Made by a program: the position numbers and the translations under genes
The notes under the pieces: model-generated
Database searches by the model: none
What the model was told of the DNA's origin: nothing
The model's input: the letters and a program-made list of their open reading frames with translations, nothing else
Part shown: positions 34,764-44,720 of the stretch, one piece after another
How positions within the stretch are numbered: the stretch's first letter is position 1
How the letters are laid out: each line of letters begins with the position of its first letter
Origin: Vallitalea sp.
GTDB taxonomy: Bacteria; Bacillota; Clostridia; Lachnospirales; Vallitaleaceae
DNA: 64,000 nt
Reading direction: 5' to 3'
NCBI GenBank assembly: GCA_025210235.1
Contig: JAOASG010000042.1
Span: 1-64,000, forward strand

Positions 34764-35723
34764 ATGATAAAAATGTATGTTAGAACTGTTCTTGGGGATA
34801 TAGATATATCTAATATTGGGCATTGTCAATGTCATGAACATATATATCTTGAAAAAGGTTACTCAGAGAAAGTCAATAAAGTATTATGTATTGATGATTA
34901 TAATAAATCATTAGAAGAATTAAAACATTATTATAGTAATGGTGGAAGAACTATTGTAGATGCACAACCTATTGGTTGTGGTCGTTCATCGCAAAAGCTT
35001 GTGAACTTATCTATGAAAAGTAGAGTTAATATTATTGCTTCTACAGGCTTTCATAAATTGATATTTTATCCAAGTGATCATTGGATATTTAAAGTAAATA
35101 CAGAATTTTTTGCTGAATTAATGACTAAAGAAATTGAAGATGGTATGTTTGTCAATAGTGACTTGAATTATCCTAGACAACAAATTAATGCAAAAGCAGG
35201 TATGATAAAAGTAGCTTGTGATGTACAAGGATTAGATAATACGTATAAAAAGTACTTACTAGGGGCAGCTAATGTTGCAATTAATACTGGAGTTTCTATT
35301 CAATGCCATATAGAAAAAGCAAATACAGCAGAAAATATTGTGAATTATCTATTAGAAATAGGTGTAGATGCTAAATCTATTATTCTTGCACATATGGACA
35401 GGTCTATTGAGCATTTAAAAGAAAATCTTAGCGTTGCTAAAAAAGGAATATATATGCAATATGATACTATAGGTAGGTTTAAATATCATAGTGATGAAGA
35501 AGAAATTAATTTTATAAAAGAAATGTGTGATAAAGGTTTTGAAAATAATATTTTACTAGGTCTTGATACTACAAGAGCAAGATTATTAAGTTATGATGGA
35601 ACTATTGGACTTAGCTATATTAGAGAACACTTCATGGAAAACTTAAAAGTTAATGGCTTCAAAAATAAACAACTAGATAGTTTTTTTATAAAAAACCCAA
35701 TTAAAGCTTTATCAAAAAAATAA
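34764..35723 (+). CDS. Phosphotriesterase-family amidohydrolase (probable lactonase)
   Basis: About 319 residues of the metal-dependent amidohydrolase superfamily. The HxH motif is in GHCQCHEHIYLE. Other candidate metal ligands are the lysine in KAGMIKVACD, the histidines in IQCHIEK and ILAHMDR, and the aspartate in LLGLDTTRA. Relatives hydrolyse lactones or phosphoesters; beside oxidoreductases and an aldolase a sugar-lactone role is likely. The start may be ATG 34764 or 34773; spacing to AAGG is imperfect for both. Confidence 0.82.
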   Translation: MIKMYVRTVLGDIDISNIGHCQCHEHIYLEKGYSEKVNKVLCIDDYNKSLEELKHYYSNGGRTIVDAQPIGCGRSSQKLVNLSMKSRVNIIASTGFHKLIFYPSDHWIFKVNTEFFAELMTKEIEDGMFVNSDLNYPRQQINAKAGMIKVACDVQGLDNTYKKYLLGAANVAINTGVSIQCHIEKANTAENIVNYLLEIGVDAKSIILAHMDRSIEHLKENLSVAKKGIYMQYDTIGRFKYHSDEEEINFIKEMCDKGFENNILLGLDTTRARLLSYDGTIGLSYIREHFMENLKVNGFKNKQLDSFFIKNPIKALSKK

Positions 35724-35737
35724 GTATTGCAAAACTA
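35721..35737. repeat. Short remnant of the palindromic repeat left end
   Basis: TAAGTATTGCAAAACTA resembles the left terminus (TAAGTAATTGCAAAACTA) with one base lost. It overlaps the preceding stop codon. Probably a relic of a repeat insertion, or chance in AT-rich DNA. Confidence 0.4.
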
Positions 35738-35767
35738 AAAACAAAGAATATATAAAGGAGAATGAAA

Positions 35768-36721
35768 ATGAGTGTAAAATTACCAAATAAGGCAACACAA
35801 CCAACTTTTTATTTTATTGGTGTTACAACAACAAAGTCATCTATTATGAAAGTATTTCCAAGATGGGCAAAAGAAGCCTTAGGATTAGAAAATGCTGTTA
35901 TTAAAGGAATTGATATTGAAATTCATGCAAACCCTCAAGATTATATTGATGTAGTAAATTTTATTAAAAACGATGAATTGTCCTTAGGTGCATTAGTTAC
36001 AACTCATAAATTAGACTTATATGAAGCTACAGAAGACATATTTGATTATTTAGATCCTCATGCACAAAAATTTAGAGAGTTATCTTGTATATCTAAAAGA
36101 AATGGTAAATTAAGAGGACATGCTAAAGATCCTATTTCTAGTGGTTTAACTATGGAGAACTTCATTCCAGCTGGTTTCTTTAAAGAAAATAAAGGAGAAG
36201 TATTTATTATGGGAGCGGGAGGAAGTGCTTTAGCTATAAGTTCTCATTTAACACAAGAAAAATATGGAGATGATGTACCAACTAAGATTGTTATTGCTAA
36301 TAGAAGTCAACCAAGATTAGATGCTGCAAGTAAAAAGCTTAATGGGATTAATGATAAAGTAGAATTTGAGTATTTGCTTGGGCCAACACCAGAGGACAAT
36401 GATGCTTTTTTAAGTAAAATAAAACCTTATTCATTAATTATCAATGCAACAGGATTAGGTAAAGATAGACCTGGTTCACCATTAACTGGTAAAGCATGTT
36501 TTCCAAAAAACAGCTTAGTTTGGGAGCTAAACTATAGAGGCAACCTTATTTTTATGGATCAAGCAAAAGAACAATCAGAAGAAAATCAATTAACTATTGA
36601 AGATGGATGGATTTATTTTATTCATGGATGGACTCAAGTTATAGCAGAAGTATTTAATATTGATATAACAGGAGAAAAATTGCAACACTGTGAACAAATA
36701 GCTTTTGAGATGAGAAAATAA
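35768..36721 (+). CDS. Shikimate dehydrogenase (AroE)-like oxidoreductase
   Basis: 317 residues. VTTHK matches the VTxPxK catalytic lysine motif of AroE, KDPISSG is in the place of the catalytic aspartate, and IMGAGGSALAISSHLT is the NAD(P)-binding loop. INATGLGKDRPGSPL is also family-like. The sequence is clearly divergent from true AroE and sits in a sugar-acid cluster, so a different polyol or keto substrate is likely. ATG 35768 fits the AAGGAG site; ATG 35762 is too close. Confidence 0.8.
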   Translation: MSVKLPNKATQPTFYFIGVTTTKSSIMKVFPRWAKEALGLENAVIKGIDIEIHANPQDYIDVVNFIKNDELSLGALVTTHKLDLYEATEDIFDYLDPHAQKFRELSCISKRNGKLRGHAKDPISSGLTMENFIPAGFFKENKGEVFIMGAGGSALAISSHLTQEKYGDDVPTKIVIANRSQPRLDAASKKLNGINDKVEFEYLLGPTPEDNDAFLSKIKPYSLIINATGLGKDRPGSPLTGKACFPKNSLVWELNYRGNLIFMDQAKEQSEENQLTIEDGWIYFIHGWTQVIAEVFNIDITGEKLQHCEQIAFEMRK

Positions 36722-36820
36722 ATTACTTAAGAGTTAATTAATCTCTTTTACTGCGTTGTTAGTATTGCACAAATATAACTTCTAGAATTTGAAAAAAATA
36801 ATATAATTGCACATGTTTTG

Positions 36821-36849
36821 TTGACAGCATAAAAAAATAATAGTATAAT
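36821..36849 (+). promoter_or_regulatory. Consensus promoter of the second sugar operon
   Basis: TTGACA (36821-36826), exactly 17 bases, TATAAT (36844-36849): a perfect housekeeping promoter. Transcription would start near 36856, within the operator motifs that follow. Confidence 0.88.
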
Positions 36850-36851
36850 CA

Positions 36852-36890
36852 AATAAATCGAAAGCAAATGAAAATATATGACATAAAATG
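36852..36890 (+). promoter_or_regulatory. Operator motifs downstream of the -10 box
   Basis: AATAAATCGAAAG (36852-36864) followed by AAATGAAAAT and ATATGACATAAAATGAC resembles the AATAAATGAAAAC motif found before 32420 and before deoR. Position over the transcription start fits repression. Binding by the local DeoR is inferred. Confidence 0.55.
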
Positions 36891-36941
36891 ACAAAAATAA
36901 AAAACAAGATTAAAATATAAATTGTAAGAGGTGACTCAATA

Positions 36942-37967
36942 ATGAGTAAAAAAATTGGTATTTGTTTAATTGGTTCAGGAAGAGCAGGTATGATTCATGC
37001 TAATAATTTTAATACTAAAGTTCCTAATGCAGAAATTATTGCTGTATGTGATCCGGTTGAAGAAGCAGCAAAAGCAGCTTGTGAGAAATTAGGAATATCT
37101 ACATATTATTTAGATTATAAAGAAGCATTAAAAGATTTAAACATAGATGCTGTTGTTGTAGCTTCTCCTACAAAATATCATAAAGAAATTGTAGTTGCAG
37201 CTGCAAACGCTGGTAAAGATATATTGTGTGAAAAGCCAATGGCAATGAATGTTAATGAATGTGATGTTATGATAGAAGCAGCAAAAGAAAATAATGTAAA
37301 GCTTCAAATAGCATTTATGAGAAGATTTGATCAAGGTTTTATGGAAGCCAAAGAAATAATTGATTCTGGTGAAATAGGAGATGTTGTATTAGTTAAATCA
37401 TTGACAAGAGGTCCAAGTATTCCAAAACCATGGATGTATGATATTTCAAAAAGTAATGGTCCTTTAGCTGAAGTAAATAGTCATGATATCGATGCTCTAA
37501 GATGGCTTGCTGGAAGTGAATTTAAAACTATTTATGGAACGGCTAATAATTATAGAGCACCTCATGTTAAAGAACAATATCCAGACTATTATGATAATGT
37601 AATTATGGCTATTGAATTTGAAAATGGGGTACAAGGATTAATGGATGGAGCTACATCTGTTAGATATGGATATGATGCTAGAGCAGAAGTACTTGGAACA
37701 GAGGGATGTATATTTATCGGTGGTACTAATGCTAATAATACAGTTACATGTAGTTTAAATAATGGAAAGAAAAGAAAAGTAGTCAATAGTTGGATGAACT
37801 TATTTAAAGATGCATATACAGCAGAAGATATTAGCTTTATAGACTGCATTATTAATGATAAAGAACCAAAAGTGACAGGACATGATGGGAAAATGGCAGT
37901 AAAAATAGTTGAAGCAGGAATGCAATCAATTAGAACAAAAAAAGTTATTGAACTTGATAAAGTATAG
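36942..37967 (+). CDS. Gfo/Idh/MocA family oxidoreductase (inositol dehydrogenase-like)
   Basis: 341 residues, NAD(P)-dependent sugar or cyclitol dehydrogenase. Rossmann motif CLIGSGRAGMIHANNF at the N-terminus, VVASPTKYHKEI, the EKPMAMN lysine motif, and PLAEVNSHDIDALRWL with the catalytic aspartate and histidine. It is most like inositol 2-dehydrogenase enzymes, but the remaining inositol genes are absent. First gene behind the consensus promoter at 36821. Confidence 0.9.
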   Translation: MSKKIGICLIGSGRAGMIHANNFNTKVPNAEIIAVCDPVEEAAKAACEKLGISTYYLDYKEALKDLNIDAVVVASPTKYHKEIVVAAANAGKDILCEKPMAMNVNECDVMIEAAKENNVKLQIAFMRRFDQGFMEAKEIIDSGEIGDVVLVKSLTRGPSIPKPWMYDISKSNGPLAEVNSHDIDALRWLAGSEFKTIYGTANNYRAPHVKEQYPDYYDNVIMAIEFENGVQGLMDGATSVRYGYDARAEVLGTEGCIFIGGTNANNTVTCSLNNGKKRKVVNSWMNLFKDAYTAEDISFIDCIINDKEPKVTGHDGKMAVKIVEAGMQSIRTKKVIELDKV

Positions 37968-37985
37968 ATATGATGGAGGTAGAAT

Positions 37986-39041
37986 ATGGATACGATGTTA
38001 GCAGCTAGAATGTATGGAAAACAAGATATACGACTTGAACAAGTAGCCATACCAGAAATTAATGATAATGAAATATTGTTAAAAGTAAAAAGTGCCGCAA
38101 TATGTGGTACTGATATAAGAATGTATATGAATGGTTATAAAGACATTTCAGAAGATAATCCAAGAATCATAGGTCATGAATTTGCAGGGGTTATTGAGAA
38201 AGTTGGTAAAAACGTAACATCATATAAAGAAGGAATGATAGTTGCTGTAGCACCAAATATGGGATGTGGCGTATGTGAATTTTGTACTTCTGGCAAAGGT
38301 CATTTATGTCAAGAATTCTTCCAAGCTCCTGGAATTAATATTGATGGTGCTTTTGCAGAATATGTTAAAATTCCTGAACCTGCTGTAAGACAAGGAAATG
38401 TTATTCCTCTAGATGAGCGAGTTTCTACAGAAGAAGCCGCATTAAATGAACCTTTATCTTGTGTTTATAATGCATTTCAAAAAGTAGGAATATTTCCAGG
38501 TGATAACGTATTAATTATTGGTGCTGGACCTATTGGGATTATGCATGCAAAGCTAGCAAAAATGGCTGGTGCAGCTAATATTATGATTAATGATTTATCT
38601 AAAGAAAGAATAGAGATATGTCAAAAGGTTGACAATAGTTTTATTGGAATACATAGTAATAATCTTGAGGAAGCTGTAATGAATATTACAAAAGAAAAAG
38701 GACTAGATGTCTGTATAACAGCTAATCCAGCACCAGTAACTCAACAAATTGCTCTTAAGTTAATGGCAATGGAAGGACGAGTTAACTTTTTTGGAGGATT
38801 ACCAAAAGATAAGGAAAAAGTAATATTAAATACAAATACAATTCATTATAAAGAGTTAGTTGTTACAGGAAGTACAAAAGCAAGTGTTGCAATGTTTAAT
38901 AAAACCCTTCAATTTATTGCAGAAGGATTAGTTGATGTCAAATCTCTTATATCAAATAGATATGAACTAAAAGATATTCAAGAAGCAATAAAATCTTCAC
39001 GAAATGCTACAGGTTTAAAAAACGTAATTATTTTCAATTAA
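37986..39041 (+). CDS. Zinc-dependent alcohol dehydrogenase (polyol type)
   Basis: 351 residues of the medium-chain dehydrogenase family. Catalytic zinc ligands: the cysteine in AAICGTDIRMY and GHEFAG. The structural zinc motif CGVCEFCTSGKGHLC is complete. NAD(P) loop: IIGAGPIGIMHAKLA. It resembles sorbitol, threonine and related polyol dehydrogenases. It lies 18 bases after the Gfo/Idh gene, so the two probably act on the same substrate chain. Confidence 0.9.
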   Translation: MDTMLAARMYGKQDIRLEQVAIPEINDNEILLKVKSAAICGTDIRMYMNGYKDISEDNPRIIGHEFAGVIEKVGKNVTSYKEGMIVAVAPNMGCGVCEFCTSGKGHLCQEFFQAPGINIDGAFAEYVKIPEPAVRQGNVIPLDERVSTEEAALNEPLSCVYNAFQKVGIFPGDNVLIIGAGPIGIMHAKLAKMAGAANIMINDLSKERIEICQKVDNSFIGIHSNNLEEAVMNITKEKGLDVCITANPAPVTQQIALKLMAMEGRVNFFGGLPKDKEKVILNTNTIHYKELVVTGSTKASVAMFNKTLQFIAEGLVDVKSLISNRYELKDIQEAIKSSRNATGLKNVIIFN

Positions 39042-39151
39042 ATATTCATAATATTCTTAATTAGTTTTGAAATTCCCTTTATTACTAAACTATTAATTAA
39101 TGTAAAATTTAAAAATTGCTTGTGTTGCAAAATAAATAGGAGGGGTTTTAG

Positions 39152-40468
39152 ATGAAAGCAAAATTAGTTCCATTATTTTTTAAGGAAGGTAGAGATGAAG
39201 AATTTGATACTCAACTAGAATCTCTAAAGATAATGTTAGCAGATGTAGCTGAATTTGAATGTCCAATTGCAGTAGGAGAAGAGTTACCAAATGTTGATGC
39301 TGTAATATTTCCTCAGTTAATAGGAGAAGCTTATAAACAAATTAATAATCTAAAAAAAATTGATTTACCTATATTAGCAGTAACATCTGAATTTGGTACA
39401 GTTGCAATGTGGGATTGGGAAATTGTTACTTATCTAAAAGCCAATGGACTTAATACATATGCTCCATATAATCTTGAGTTGACTAAGAAATTATGTAAAA
39501 CTTTAGCCATGAAAAGAAGTCTTAATGGGTCAAAGTTTTTAGTATTTCAAGATGATCCGGGAGAAGGGATGCAAGCGAGTATATTTAAACGTTTTTATTG
39601 GTGGGAAGATGAATGTTCAAAAACTATGCTTGATAAGTTTGGAATTACAGTTATAAAGAAAAGCTTTAAAGCATTGGGAGAAAAAGCAAAAAAAGTATCC
39701 GATATAGAAGCACTTGAAGCTTATAGGACAAAAAAATTCAAAATAGAAGGTGTCTGTCAAAAAGGATTATTAAGTGCAATGAAAATGTACCTTGTTATAA
39801 AAGAAGAAGTAGAAAAAGACAGTAGTATTATTGGGGCTGGAATAAACTGTTTAAATGAATCTTTTTATTCGGATACAACACCTTGTTTAGCTTGGAATTT
39901 ATTGTTTGAAGAAAAAGAATTGATGTGGGCATGTGAAGCAGATACAATGTCATTGCTAACAAAATACATTATCTATAAATCATTAGGTGCACCATTAATG
40001 ATGACTAATTTATATCCATTTTTAATGGGAATGGCAGCTTTAAAGCATGAAAAAATAGATGCATTTCCACAAGTAGAAGATCCAGAAAATCATATTTTAG
40101 TTGCTCATTGTGGCTATTTGGGCCTAATCCCTAGATGTTTCTCAAGTTGCTGGACATTAAAAGAAAAAGTTTTAGGTATTGTAGATGAAAATGCAATTGC
40201 AATAGATGGACGTATGGAAGAAGGCGATGTAACATTAGTACAACTTCATCCTTCACTTGATAAAATGTTAGTTATTGAAGGAGAGTTAAAGGGTTATGAA
40301 CAATATCCATCTTCTGACTGTAGAAATGGTGGCATAATTCGTATTAATGATGGATATAAAATGATGAATAAACTATATTCTCACCATGCTATTTTAGCTA
40401 AAGGTAAAATAGGTAAGGATATATATTATATAACAAAATTATTGGGTATGGATATAGAACAATGCTAA
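39152..40468 (+). CDS. L-fucose isomerase-like protein
   Basis: 438 residues. The overall pattern (an N-terminal alpha/beta domain with VDAVIFPQLIGEAY, a central WACEADTMSLLTKYII and C-terminal HCGYLGLIPRC and SDCRNGGIIRI) fits the FucI/AraA isomerase superfamily. Acidic and histidine residues for a metal site are present in those segments, but I cannot assign them exactly. It probably isomerises an aldose to a ketose or acts on a sugar acid. Confidence 0.65.
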   Translation: MKAKLVPLFFKEGRDEEFDTQLESLKIMLADVAEFECPIAVGEELPNVDAVIFPQLIGEAYKQINNLKKIDLPILAVTSEFGTVAMWDWEIVTYLKANGLNTYAPYNLELTKKLCKTLAMKRSLNGSKFLVFQDDPGEGMQASIFKRFYWWEDECSKTMLDKFGITVIKKSFKALGEKAKKVSDIEALEAYRTKKFKIEGVCQKGLLSAMKMYLVIKEEVEKDSSIIGAGINCLNESFYSDTTPCLAWNLLFEEKELMWACEADTMSLLTKYIIYKSLGAPLMMTNLYPFLMGMAALKHEKIDAFPQVEDPENHILVAHCGYLGLIPRCFSSCWTLKEKVLGIVDENAIAIDGRMEEGDVTLVQLHPSLDKMLVIEGELKGYEQYPSSDCRNGGIIRINDGYKMMNKLYSHHAILAKGKIGKDIYYITKLLGMDIEQC

Positions 40469-40501
40469 ATATGCATTACTGAAAATTAAGGAGGATGTGA
40501 A

Positions 40502-41980
40502 TTGGAAACAATATTAGAGATGAAAAAAATTCACAAAAGCTTCTTTGGGGTTGAAGTTCTACATGGTGTTAATTTTGACGTTACAAAAGGGGAATGTATA
40601 GCCATTTGTGGCGAAAATGGAGCAGGAAAATCAACACTTATGAAGATATTAACAGGCATATATAATAAATTTGAAGGTGAAATTTTATATAAAGGGGAAA
40701 ATATTGAACATTTTTCTCCTTTAGAAATACAAAATAAAGGTATTTCAATGATCCATCAAGAGCTTAATTTATTAGATGAAATGACTGTAGCACAAAATAT
40801 TTATTTATGCCGAGAACCAAAGAAAAATGGGTTAATTGATTTTAAAAAAATGAATCAAGATGCTAAGGAACTTCTACAATCATTAGAAGAAATTGATCCA
40901 ACATCTAAAGTTAAAGATTTAGGCATAGCTAAGAAACAAATAGTAGAAATTGCAAAATCATTATCCTATAACGCAGATCTTATTATTATGGATGAACCAA
41001 CAGCTGTTCTAACAGTTAATGAGACAAATATGCTATTTAAACTAATTAGACAACTTAAAAAAAACGGAGTAGCTATCGTCTATATTTCTCATAGATTAAA
41101 AGAAATAAAAGAAATATGTGATAGAGTTACAATTCTAAGAGATGGTACCTTTATAACTACCAAAACAGTTAATGAAGTTTCAGAAAAAGATATTGCAGAA
41201 TTGATGGTAGGAAGAGAAATTGAAGAGTTAAATCAAATGATTTATACAGGTTCAGGAAAGACCGTTCTAGAAGTACGAAATGTTTCAGATGATTTCTTAA
41301 AGGATATTAGTGTTAAATTAAAAGAAGGTGAAATACTAGGAATATCTGGATTAGTTGGCGCAGGACGCTCTGAATTGGCAGAAGTAATATTTGGAATAAG
41401 AAAAGCAAAAAAAGGCGAAATACTAGTATACGATCAACCAGTAAATATTAAGTCACCTATAGATGCAATTAAATACAGAATAGGTTTTGCTACAGAAGAC
41501 AGAAAAGGTTCAGGGTTATTTTTAGATAGAAATATTAGAGATAATGCTAATATTGTGAGTATGCTGAAAAATAAAAATATATTTAATAATAGAAAAAAAG
41601 AAGAAATATTAGCAAAAAATATGATTGATGTATTTAAAGTAAAATGCCAAAATACAACACAAAAAATCAAGAATTTAAGTGGAGGGAATCAACAAAAAAT
41701 AGTATTAAGTAAGTGGATAGCAGTAAGTTCAAAAATACTAATATTAGATGAGCCAACTAGAGGTGTTGATATAGGAGCTAGAAAAGAAATATATGACATA
41801 ATAAATAGATTATCTGAAGAAGGAAAATCTATTATTGTTATTTCATCTGATTTAACAGAAATTTTAGCTATATCACAAAGAGTTCTTGTAATGCACGAAG
41901 GAGAAATTAAAGGAGAAATTATTGGTGACGAAATTTGCGAAGAAAATATAATGATTCTTGCAACTGGAATAGGGGAGTAA
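40502..41980 (+). CDS. Sugar ABC transporter ATP-binding protein (RbsA/MglA type)
   Basis: 492 residues with two ATPase domains. The first has Walker A GENGAGKST (about 37-45) and ADLIIMDEPTAVL; the second has the degenerate loop GLVGAGRSELAEVIFG, LSGGNQQKIVLSKW and ILILDEPTRGVD. TTG 40502 follows AAGGAGG. It supplies energy to the permease and binding protein that follow. Confidence 0.95.
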   Translation: METILEMKKIHKSFFGVEVLHGVNFDVTKGECIAICGENGAGKSTLMKILTGIYNKFEGEILYKGENIEHFSPLEIQNKGISMIHQELNLLDEMTVAQNIYLCREPKKNGLIDFKKMNQDAKELLQSLEEIDPTSKVKDLGIAKKQIVEIAKSLSYNADLIIMDEPTAVLTVNETNMLFKLIRQLKKNGVAIVYISHRLKEIKEICDRVTILRDGTFITTKTVNEVSEKDIAELMVGREIEELNQMIYTGSGKTVLEVRNVSDDFLKDISVKLKEGEILGISGLVGAGRSELAEVIFGIRKAKKGEILVYDQPVNIKSPIDAIKYRIGFATEDRKGSGLFLDRNIRDNANIVSMLKNKNIFNNRKKEEILAKNMIDVFKVKCQNTTQKIKNLSGGNQQKIVLSKWIAVSSKILILDEPTRGVDIGARKEIYDIINRLSEEGKSIIVISSDLTEILAISQRVLVMHEGEIKGEIIGDEICEENIMILATGIGE

Positions 41981-42008
41981 TAAAAACTGAGAGAAGGAGT
42001 AATTGCAG

Positions 42009-42971
42009 GTGAGTGATAAAAAAACAAACAAAATTAAGACAAATTATATCAGCAAATTATGGCATGAAAATAGTTCTATTTTTGCGTTAGTTGTATTGGT
42101 GGTTTTTGCAGCAATTGCAAGTGATAAATTTTTTCAAGTTACTAATATAATGAATGTTTTAAGGCAAACTTCAATTGTTGGATTAATTGCAATTGGAATG
42201 ACATTTGTAATTATTGGAGGAGGTATTGATTTATCAGCTGGGTCTGTTCTTGCATTAAGTGGAGGGGTTATTATATTGATGCAATCACAAGGATTACCTA
42301 TCATTTTATGTATTATTGCTGGTTGTATTGCAGGGATAACAGTAGGTACTATCAATGGTATTTTTATTTCCAAAGCAAAATTGGCACCATTTATAGTTAC
42401 TTTAGCAATAAGTACAATGGCAAGATCATTACTAATACATTTTGCAAATGGTGCTACACTAATTGGTAAAAATAATGCAACATTTACTAGAATAGGTAAT
42501 GGTAAATTAGGTGTTGTTCCCATTCCGGTAATTATATTTGCTTTAGTAGCTATTATAGCTCATTTTATCCTTAATAACACAAAATTTGGTACATATATAT
42601 ATGCTATTGGTGGAAATGAAAAGACAGCAGTTTATTCTGGAATAAGAGTAGATAGAATAAAGATTGCTACTTATATGGTTATAGGTTTTTGTATTGGTCT
42701 AGCATCAATGATAGAATCTGCAAGACTTGCATCTGTATCATCATCATCATCGGGTGTACTCTATGAATTAGATGCAATTACAGCAGTAATAATAGGTGGT
42801 ACATCTTTAAATGGGGGTAAAGGTAAGATATCAGGTACTATTGTTGGTATGCTAATACTAGGTATCATTAGTAACATTATGAATTTATTAGGAATCTCTC
42901 CATATCTAAACGGAGCAGTTAAGGGTTTAATTATTCTAGTAGCAGTGCTTATGCAGAGAAAAGAAAAATAA
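42009..42971 (+). CDS. Sugar ABC transporter permease (RbsC type)
   Basis: About 320 residues with eight to ten membrane segments. IDLSAGSVLALSGG and AITAVIIGGTSLNGGKGKISGT are signatures of this permease class. GTG 42009 suits the GAAGGAG site; TTG 42003 is the alternative. A palindromic repeat separates it from the binding-protein gene. Confidence 0.94.
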   Translation: MSDKKTNKIKTNYISKLWHENSSIFALVVLVVFAAIASDKFFQVTNIMNVLRQTSIVGLIAIGMTFVIIGGGIDLSAGSVLALSGGVIILMQSQGLPIILCIIAGCIAGITVGTINGIFISKAKLAPFIVTLAISTMARSLLIHFANGATLIGKNNATFTRIGNGKLGVVPIPVIIFALVAIIAHFILNNTKFGTYIYAIGGNEKTAVYSGIRVDRIKIATYMVIGFCIGLASMIESARLASVSSSSSGVLYELDAITAVIIGGTSLNGGKGKISGTIVGMLILGIISNIMNLLGISPYLNGAVKGLIILVAVLMQRKEK

Positions 42972-43044
42972 TTATTGTACAAGGATTCATTGTAATTGTA
43001 TTAATAAATCAGCAAGATATTTTTACAATTACTAAAAAAATAAA

Positions 43045-43164
43045 TAGGTAATTGCAAAACTAGGAATTATAATTCTTTACATACAATATGTAGTTCTTAT
43101 TAGAAACTGGAACCCAACATATTGTATTAAAAAATCAACTGAATGTAGTTTTGCAATTACTTAA
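43045..43164. repeat. Palindromic MITE-like repeat, copy C
   Basis: The cleanest full-length copy: TAGGTAATTGCAAAACTAGG at the left, ACATACAATATGTAG inside, CCCAACATATTGTATTAA inside right, and GTTTTGCAATTACTTAA at the right end. Left 14 bases and right 14 bases are complementary. Both flanks contain an A/T run with AAAAAATAAA, a possible but low-complexity duplication. It lies between the permease and the binding-protein gene. Confidence 0.9.
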
Positions 43165-43196
43165 TAAAAAATAAAATATAAAAGGAGATAAGGACA

Positions 43197-44234
43197 ATGA
43201 AAAAGTTTATAGGGTTAATATTAGTAATGGTAATGACAGTATCATTAATAGGGTGTAATTCAAGTAATAACGAAAAAGATACAAAAAGTCAGGAAACCAA
43301 TAAAACTGAACAATCAAAAGATACAAAAGATGTTAAGGTGGATAGAAAATATAAAATTGGTGTATCACTTCCTTCACCAGCAAATCAGTGGGTAGGTGCT
43401 ATTATTGATTATGCAAAGAAAGAAGCAGCTAAAGACTCTGAAGAATATGATATTAAAATAGTAGTATCAGAAAATCCAGCTGCTCAAGTTGCAGCTATTG
43501 AAGATTTATTACAAGATGAACTTGATGCTATGGTAGTATTGCCTCTTGAATCTGCACCTCTAACTCCTATATGTGAAAGAGTATATGATTTAGGTATTCC
43601 ATTATTAGTATTAGATAGAGGAATTGCTAGCGATAAATATACTAGTTTCTTGGCAGGAGATAATTATGGTATTGGTAGAGCAGCTGCACACTATATTGCA
43701 AAGGAATTAGGTGGAAAAGGTGACGTCGTAGAAATGTTAGGTGTACCTTGTGAAATAGTACAGCTAAGATCAGATGGATTTAATGAGACAATAAAAAAAC
43801 ATTATCCAGATATTAATGTGGTAGCAAAAGCAACAGGAAATTTCTCAAGAGAAGTATCGCTAAAAGCTATGGAAGATATATTGCAAGCACAATCATCTAT
43901 TGATGCTGTATATTCTCATGATGATGAACAAACATTAGGAATTAAACTTGCAGTAGAAAATGCAGGTAGACAAGACGAAATGTTTCTTACAGGAGCAGGT
44001 GGTAACAAAGGTGTTTACGAAGAAATGTTAGGTGATAATAAATTAATAAGAGCTTCATTTACGTATTCACCTACAATGGGTGGTTCTGCAGTCAGAGTAG
44101 CAAAGAGATTAGCCAAAGGTGAAGGCTTATCAGACACTCTTGAAAAAGAGGTTCCAAGACAAATAATTTTAAATGCATCTGCTGTTACAGCAGATAATGT
44201 TGAAAAATTCTATGATGAAGATTCAAGCTATTAA
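43197..44234 (+). CDS. Sugar ABC transporter substrate-binding lipoprotein
   Basis: 345 residues of the periplasmic-binding-protein type I fold (RbsB-like). A lipoprotein signal ends in the lipobox LIGC (C20), followed by a Ser/Asn/Lys linker. VSLPSPANQWVGAIIDYAKKEA, PAAQVAAIEDLL and VLDRGI are typical. It completes the importer with 40502 and 42009. Confidence 0.95.
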   Translation: MKKFIGLILVMVMTVSLIGCNSSNNEKDTKSQETNKTEQSKDTKDVKVDRKYKIGVSLPSPANQWVGAIIDYAKKEAAKDSEEYDIKIVVSENPAAQVAAIEDLLQDELDAMVVLPLESAPLTPICERVYDLGIPLLVLDRGIASDKYTSFLAGDNYGIGRAAAHYIAKELGGKGDVVEMLGVPCEIVQLRSDGFNETIKKHYPDINVVAKATGNFSREVSLKAMEDILQAQSSIDAVYSHDDEQTLGIKLAVENAGRQDEMFLTGAGGNKGVYEEMLGDNKLIRASFTYSPTMGGSAVRVAKRLAKGEGLSDTLEKEVPRQIILNASAVTADNVEKFYDEDSSY

Positions 44235-44271
44235 TTATTAATTAATAAATATACTTAAAGGAGATGTTATT

Positions 44272-44691
44272 ATGTCATATGTAGTAAGACACAAAAATGA
44301 AATAGTTAATTACCCAGTAGAAGGATGCCATGGTGGTGAAGGATATATATATGTTCGTCAAATGCTAGGTTATGAACCAGCGTTACCTGTACCTGGATTT
44401 CCAGAAGATTTTGAAACACTTGTTAACTTTGTTCATGTAACAACTTTACCAGAAGGTACTTCTATTGGATTACATCCACATAACCAAAATGAAGAATTTT
44501 ATCTTGTAATATCAGGAACAGGTGAAATGACTGTAGATGGAGATAAACATATTATGAAACCTGGGTCTATCTGTTTAACAAAAAGTGGAAGCAAACATAC
44601 TTTTAAGAATATTGGGGCTGAAGATCTACAAATTGTGGTTGTTGAGGCAGTAATGAACGCTTCTTTGAAAAATGTTGCTGATAAAGACTGA
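44272..44691 (+). CDS. Cupin domain protein
   Basis: 139-residue single cupin. The metal site reads GLHPHNQNEEFYLVISGTGE with a later SGSKHTFKN, the usual two-histidine, glutamate and histidine set. In sugar clusters such proteins may be isomerases, epimerases or sensors; nothing here decides. It has an AAAGGAG site and a hairpin behind it. Confidence 0.85.
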   Translation: MSYVVRHKNEIVNYPVEGCHGGEGYIYVRQMLGYEPALPVPGFPEDFETLVNFVHVTTLPEGTSIGLHPHNQNEEFYLVISGTGEMTVDGDKHIMKPGSICLTKSGSKHTFKNIGAEDLQIVVVEAVMNASLKNVADKD

Positions 44692-44720
44692 TATTAACTT
44701 TAGGTAAAAAGGATATACTT

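Noticed and set aside
36942..37967. Complete inositol catabolic operon
   Set aside because: Only an IolG-like enzyme is present. IolB, IolC, IolD, IolE and IolJ are absent.
37589..38050. 153-codon open frame on the minus strand
   Set aside because: It is antisense to the Gfo/Idh and alcohol dehydrogenase genes, and is low-complexity hydrophobic.
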